Source: Cryoendolithus antarcticus (Eukaryota > Ascomycota > Dothideomycetes > Cladosporiales > Cladosporiaceae). From it: a stretch of DNA of 64,000 bases. The translations under genes and the position numbers were made by a program. The stretch lies in assembly GCA_002077065.1 (NCBI GenBank), contig NAJO01000041.1, forward strand, positions 124,001 through 188,000. Direction: 5' to 3'. How positions within the stretch are numbered: position 1 is the stretch's first letter; every line of letters begins with the position of its first letter. The notes beneath the pieces are model-generated. The model was not told the origin of the DNA, did no database searches, and worked only from the letters and a program-made list of their open reading frames with translations. Of the stretch, positions 62,864 to 64,000 are shown in pieces.

Positions 62864-64000
62864 ATGTCGACTCCAGGCGGCATTGTGCGCACCGAGTCTG
62901 GTCGCCAAACATATGCACCTGATGGACTTATCGAGGACGGCCCAATATCTGCAGCTGCCACACGCACACGCAGTAATGCGGAATCAAGCGACACTAGCGG
63001 GACTTTGGCAGGCGAAACGCCTTACAAGCAGCATGGAGCGGGATATCTCACTGAACTGGGCAAAGAGGAAGTCGAGGACCCTATAGAAGAGGACCCACTC
63101 GCGAGAGTCAAGAGTCGCGAGTTCGAACCAATCAATGCTGGCGACCGGCAGACATTGACTCGACTCGCAACTCAGCTGTCTCGGTCCAAGTCATACACAG
63201 GTAGTGTGGCCCAAAGCAACGATCTCGAACGCCAAAACACCTTGACTGGACTAAAACCAGGTGACGAAGTGCTCGATCCGAGCTCGCCCAAATTTGATCT
63301 ATACAAATGGATCCGCTTGATGATGAGCAAGGTCGACGAAGATGGTGTCAAGCAGGCTCGCGCAGGCATCGTTGTGAAGAATGCTACTGTGAGCGGTTCA
63401 GGATCGGCATTGAATCTGCAGAAGAATCTTGGAAGTATCTTACTCGCACCATTGCGATTCAAGGAGAACTTCAGCTTCGGCAGCAAGCCCAGCAAGACGA
63501 TTTTGCGCAGCTTTGACGCAGTCATGAAGAGTGGCGAGATGCTGATTGTACTTGGTCGACCTGGCTCCGGATGTTCGACTTTCCTCAAGACGATGTGCGG
63601 TGAGCTGGCAGGACTGGAATTGAGCAAGGACTCTGTTGTGCACTACAATGGCATCTCGCAGAAGCGTATGATGAAGGAGTTCAAGGGTGAGGTCATTTAC
63701 AATCAGGAAGTCGACAAGCACTTTCCCGTAAGCTATCATCACCACTACGTACCCTGACAGCATTATCTGACGGAATCATAGCATCTCACCGTCGGCGAGA
63801 CCTTGGAGCACGCTGCGGCCATGCGGACACCGCAACATCGCGTTCTTGGCATGAGCCGGAAGGAGCACATCAAGCACATCACCCAGGTCATCATGGCTGT
63901 CTTCGGCCTCTCTCATACATACAATACACGCGTTGGCAACGATTTTGTCAGGGGTGTTTCAGGTGTGTAGGGCGGTTTTAGAGGTGCTCGTACGTTTACT
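62864..64000 (+). CDS. PDR-type ABC multidrug transporter (ABCG full-size), 5' part
   Basis: Exon 1 is 62864-63727, exon 2 is 63782-63962; the gene continues beyond the window. About 150 N-terminal residues are disordered, followed by the PDR N-terminal extension ([20 protein letters not shown]) and the first nucleotide-binding domain. It has Walker [14 protein letters not shown], with the Cys in place of the usual Lys typical of PDR NBD1, then [15 protein letters not shown] and, across the intron, [20 protein letters not shown]. Exon 2 ends inside the signature VRGVSG at a GTGTGT donor. Relatives (Cdr1, Pdr5, AbcA) export azoles, toxins and lipids at the plasma membrane. Confidence 0.93.

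Overview
The window is nuclear DNA of a filamentous ascomycete. Coding GC is high, introns are short (about 40-100 bp, GT...AG), and the gene set is typically fungal: Zn2Cys6 regulators, a DIM-2 type DNA methyltransferase, a VTC4 polyphosphate polymerase, Inp1, a fungal UsgS membrane protein and a PDR-type ABC transporter. The mix resembles Dothideomycetes (Capnodiales/Mycosphaerellales), but that placement is inference from general similarity. All gene models below are hand-spliced from reading frames, conserved family motifs and splice sites. Exon borders are supported where both frame and protein family agree; the CDS coordinates span all exons and introns.

Layout. 1-5.2 kb: 3' end of a Zn2Cys6-type regulator, a 1.7 kb gap, a small one-helix membrane protein, and a RED-like spliceosomal protein. 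5.6-9.3 kb: an accessory pair, a secreted GH43 arabinan/xylan hydrolase and a Baeyer-Villiger type flavin monooxygenase. 9.5-24.1 kb: sirtuin (Hst2-like), sterol/diacylglycerol acyltransferase (ARE), RMT2 arginine methyltransferase, a Ser/Thr-rich hypothetical, VTC4, UsgS and formamidase. 25.2-36 kb: a 14-exon oligopeptide transporter, a hypothetical, a fused pseudouridine-5'-phosphate glycosidase/kinase, OST1 and a BTB-domain protein. 36.5-55.9 kb is a dense housekeeping block: UBR7/Mlo2-like PHD protein, MCM2, DIM-2, an RBM42-like RNA-binding protein, Inp1, a Zn2Cys6 regulator, a NIPA-type Mg2+ transporter and COG4. 56-63 kb is different: a SLATT-type two-helix membrane protein, then a decayed ankyrin-like gene with several in-frame TAG codons, then more than 4 kb with only eroded coding remnants. 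The window ends in the first exons of a PDR-type ABC multidrug transporter.

The most interesting signal is the combination of an intact DIM-2 cytosine methyltransferase at 41-44.7 kb with a decaying stretch at 57-61.6 kb, whose stops sit where CAG (Gln) or CGA (Arg) codons would fit. That is the C-to-T pattern expected from RIP or from deamination of methylated cytosine. The decaying gene lies next to a SLATT membrane effector-like gene, which makes 56-58.5 kb a candidate remnant of a fungal self/non-self or conflict locus. This link is inference. No tRNA, rRNA, CRISPR array or intact transposon was recognised.
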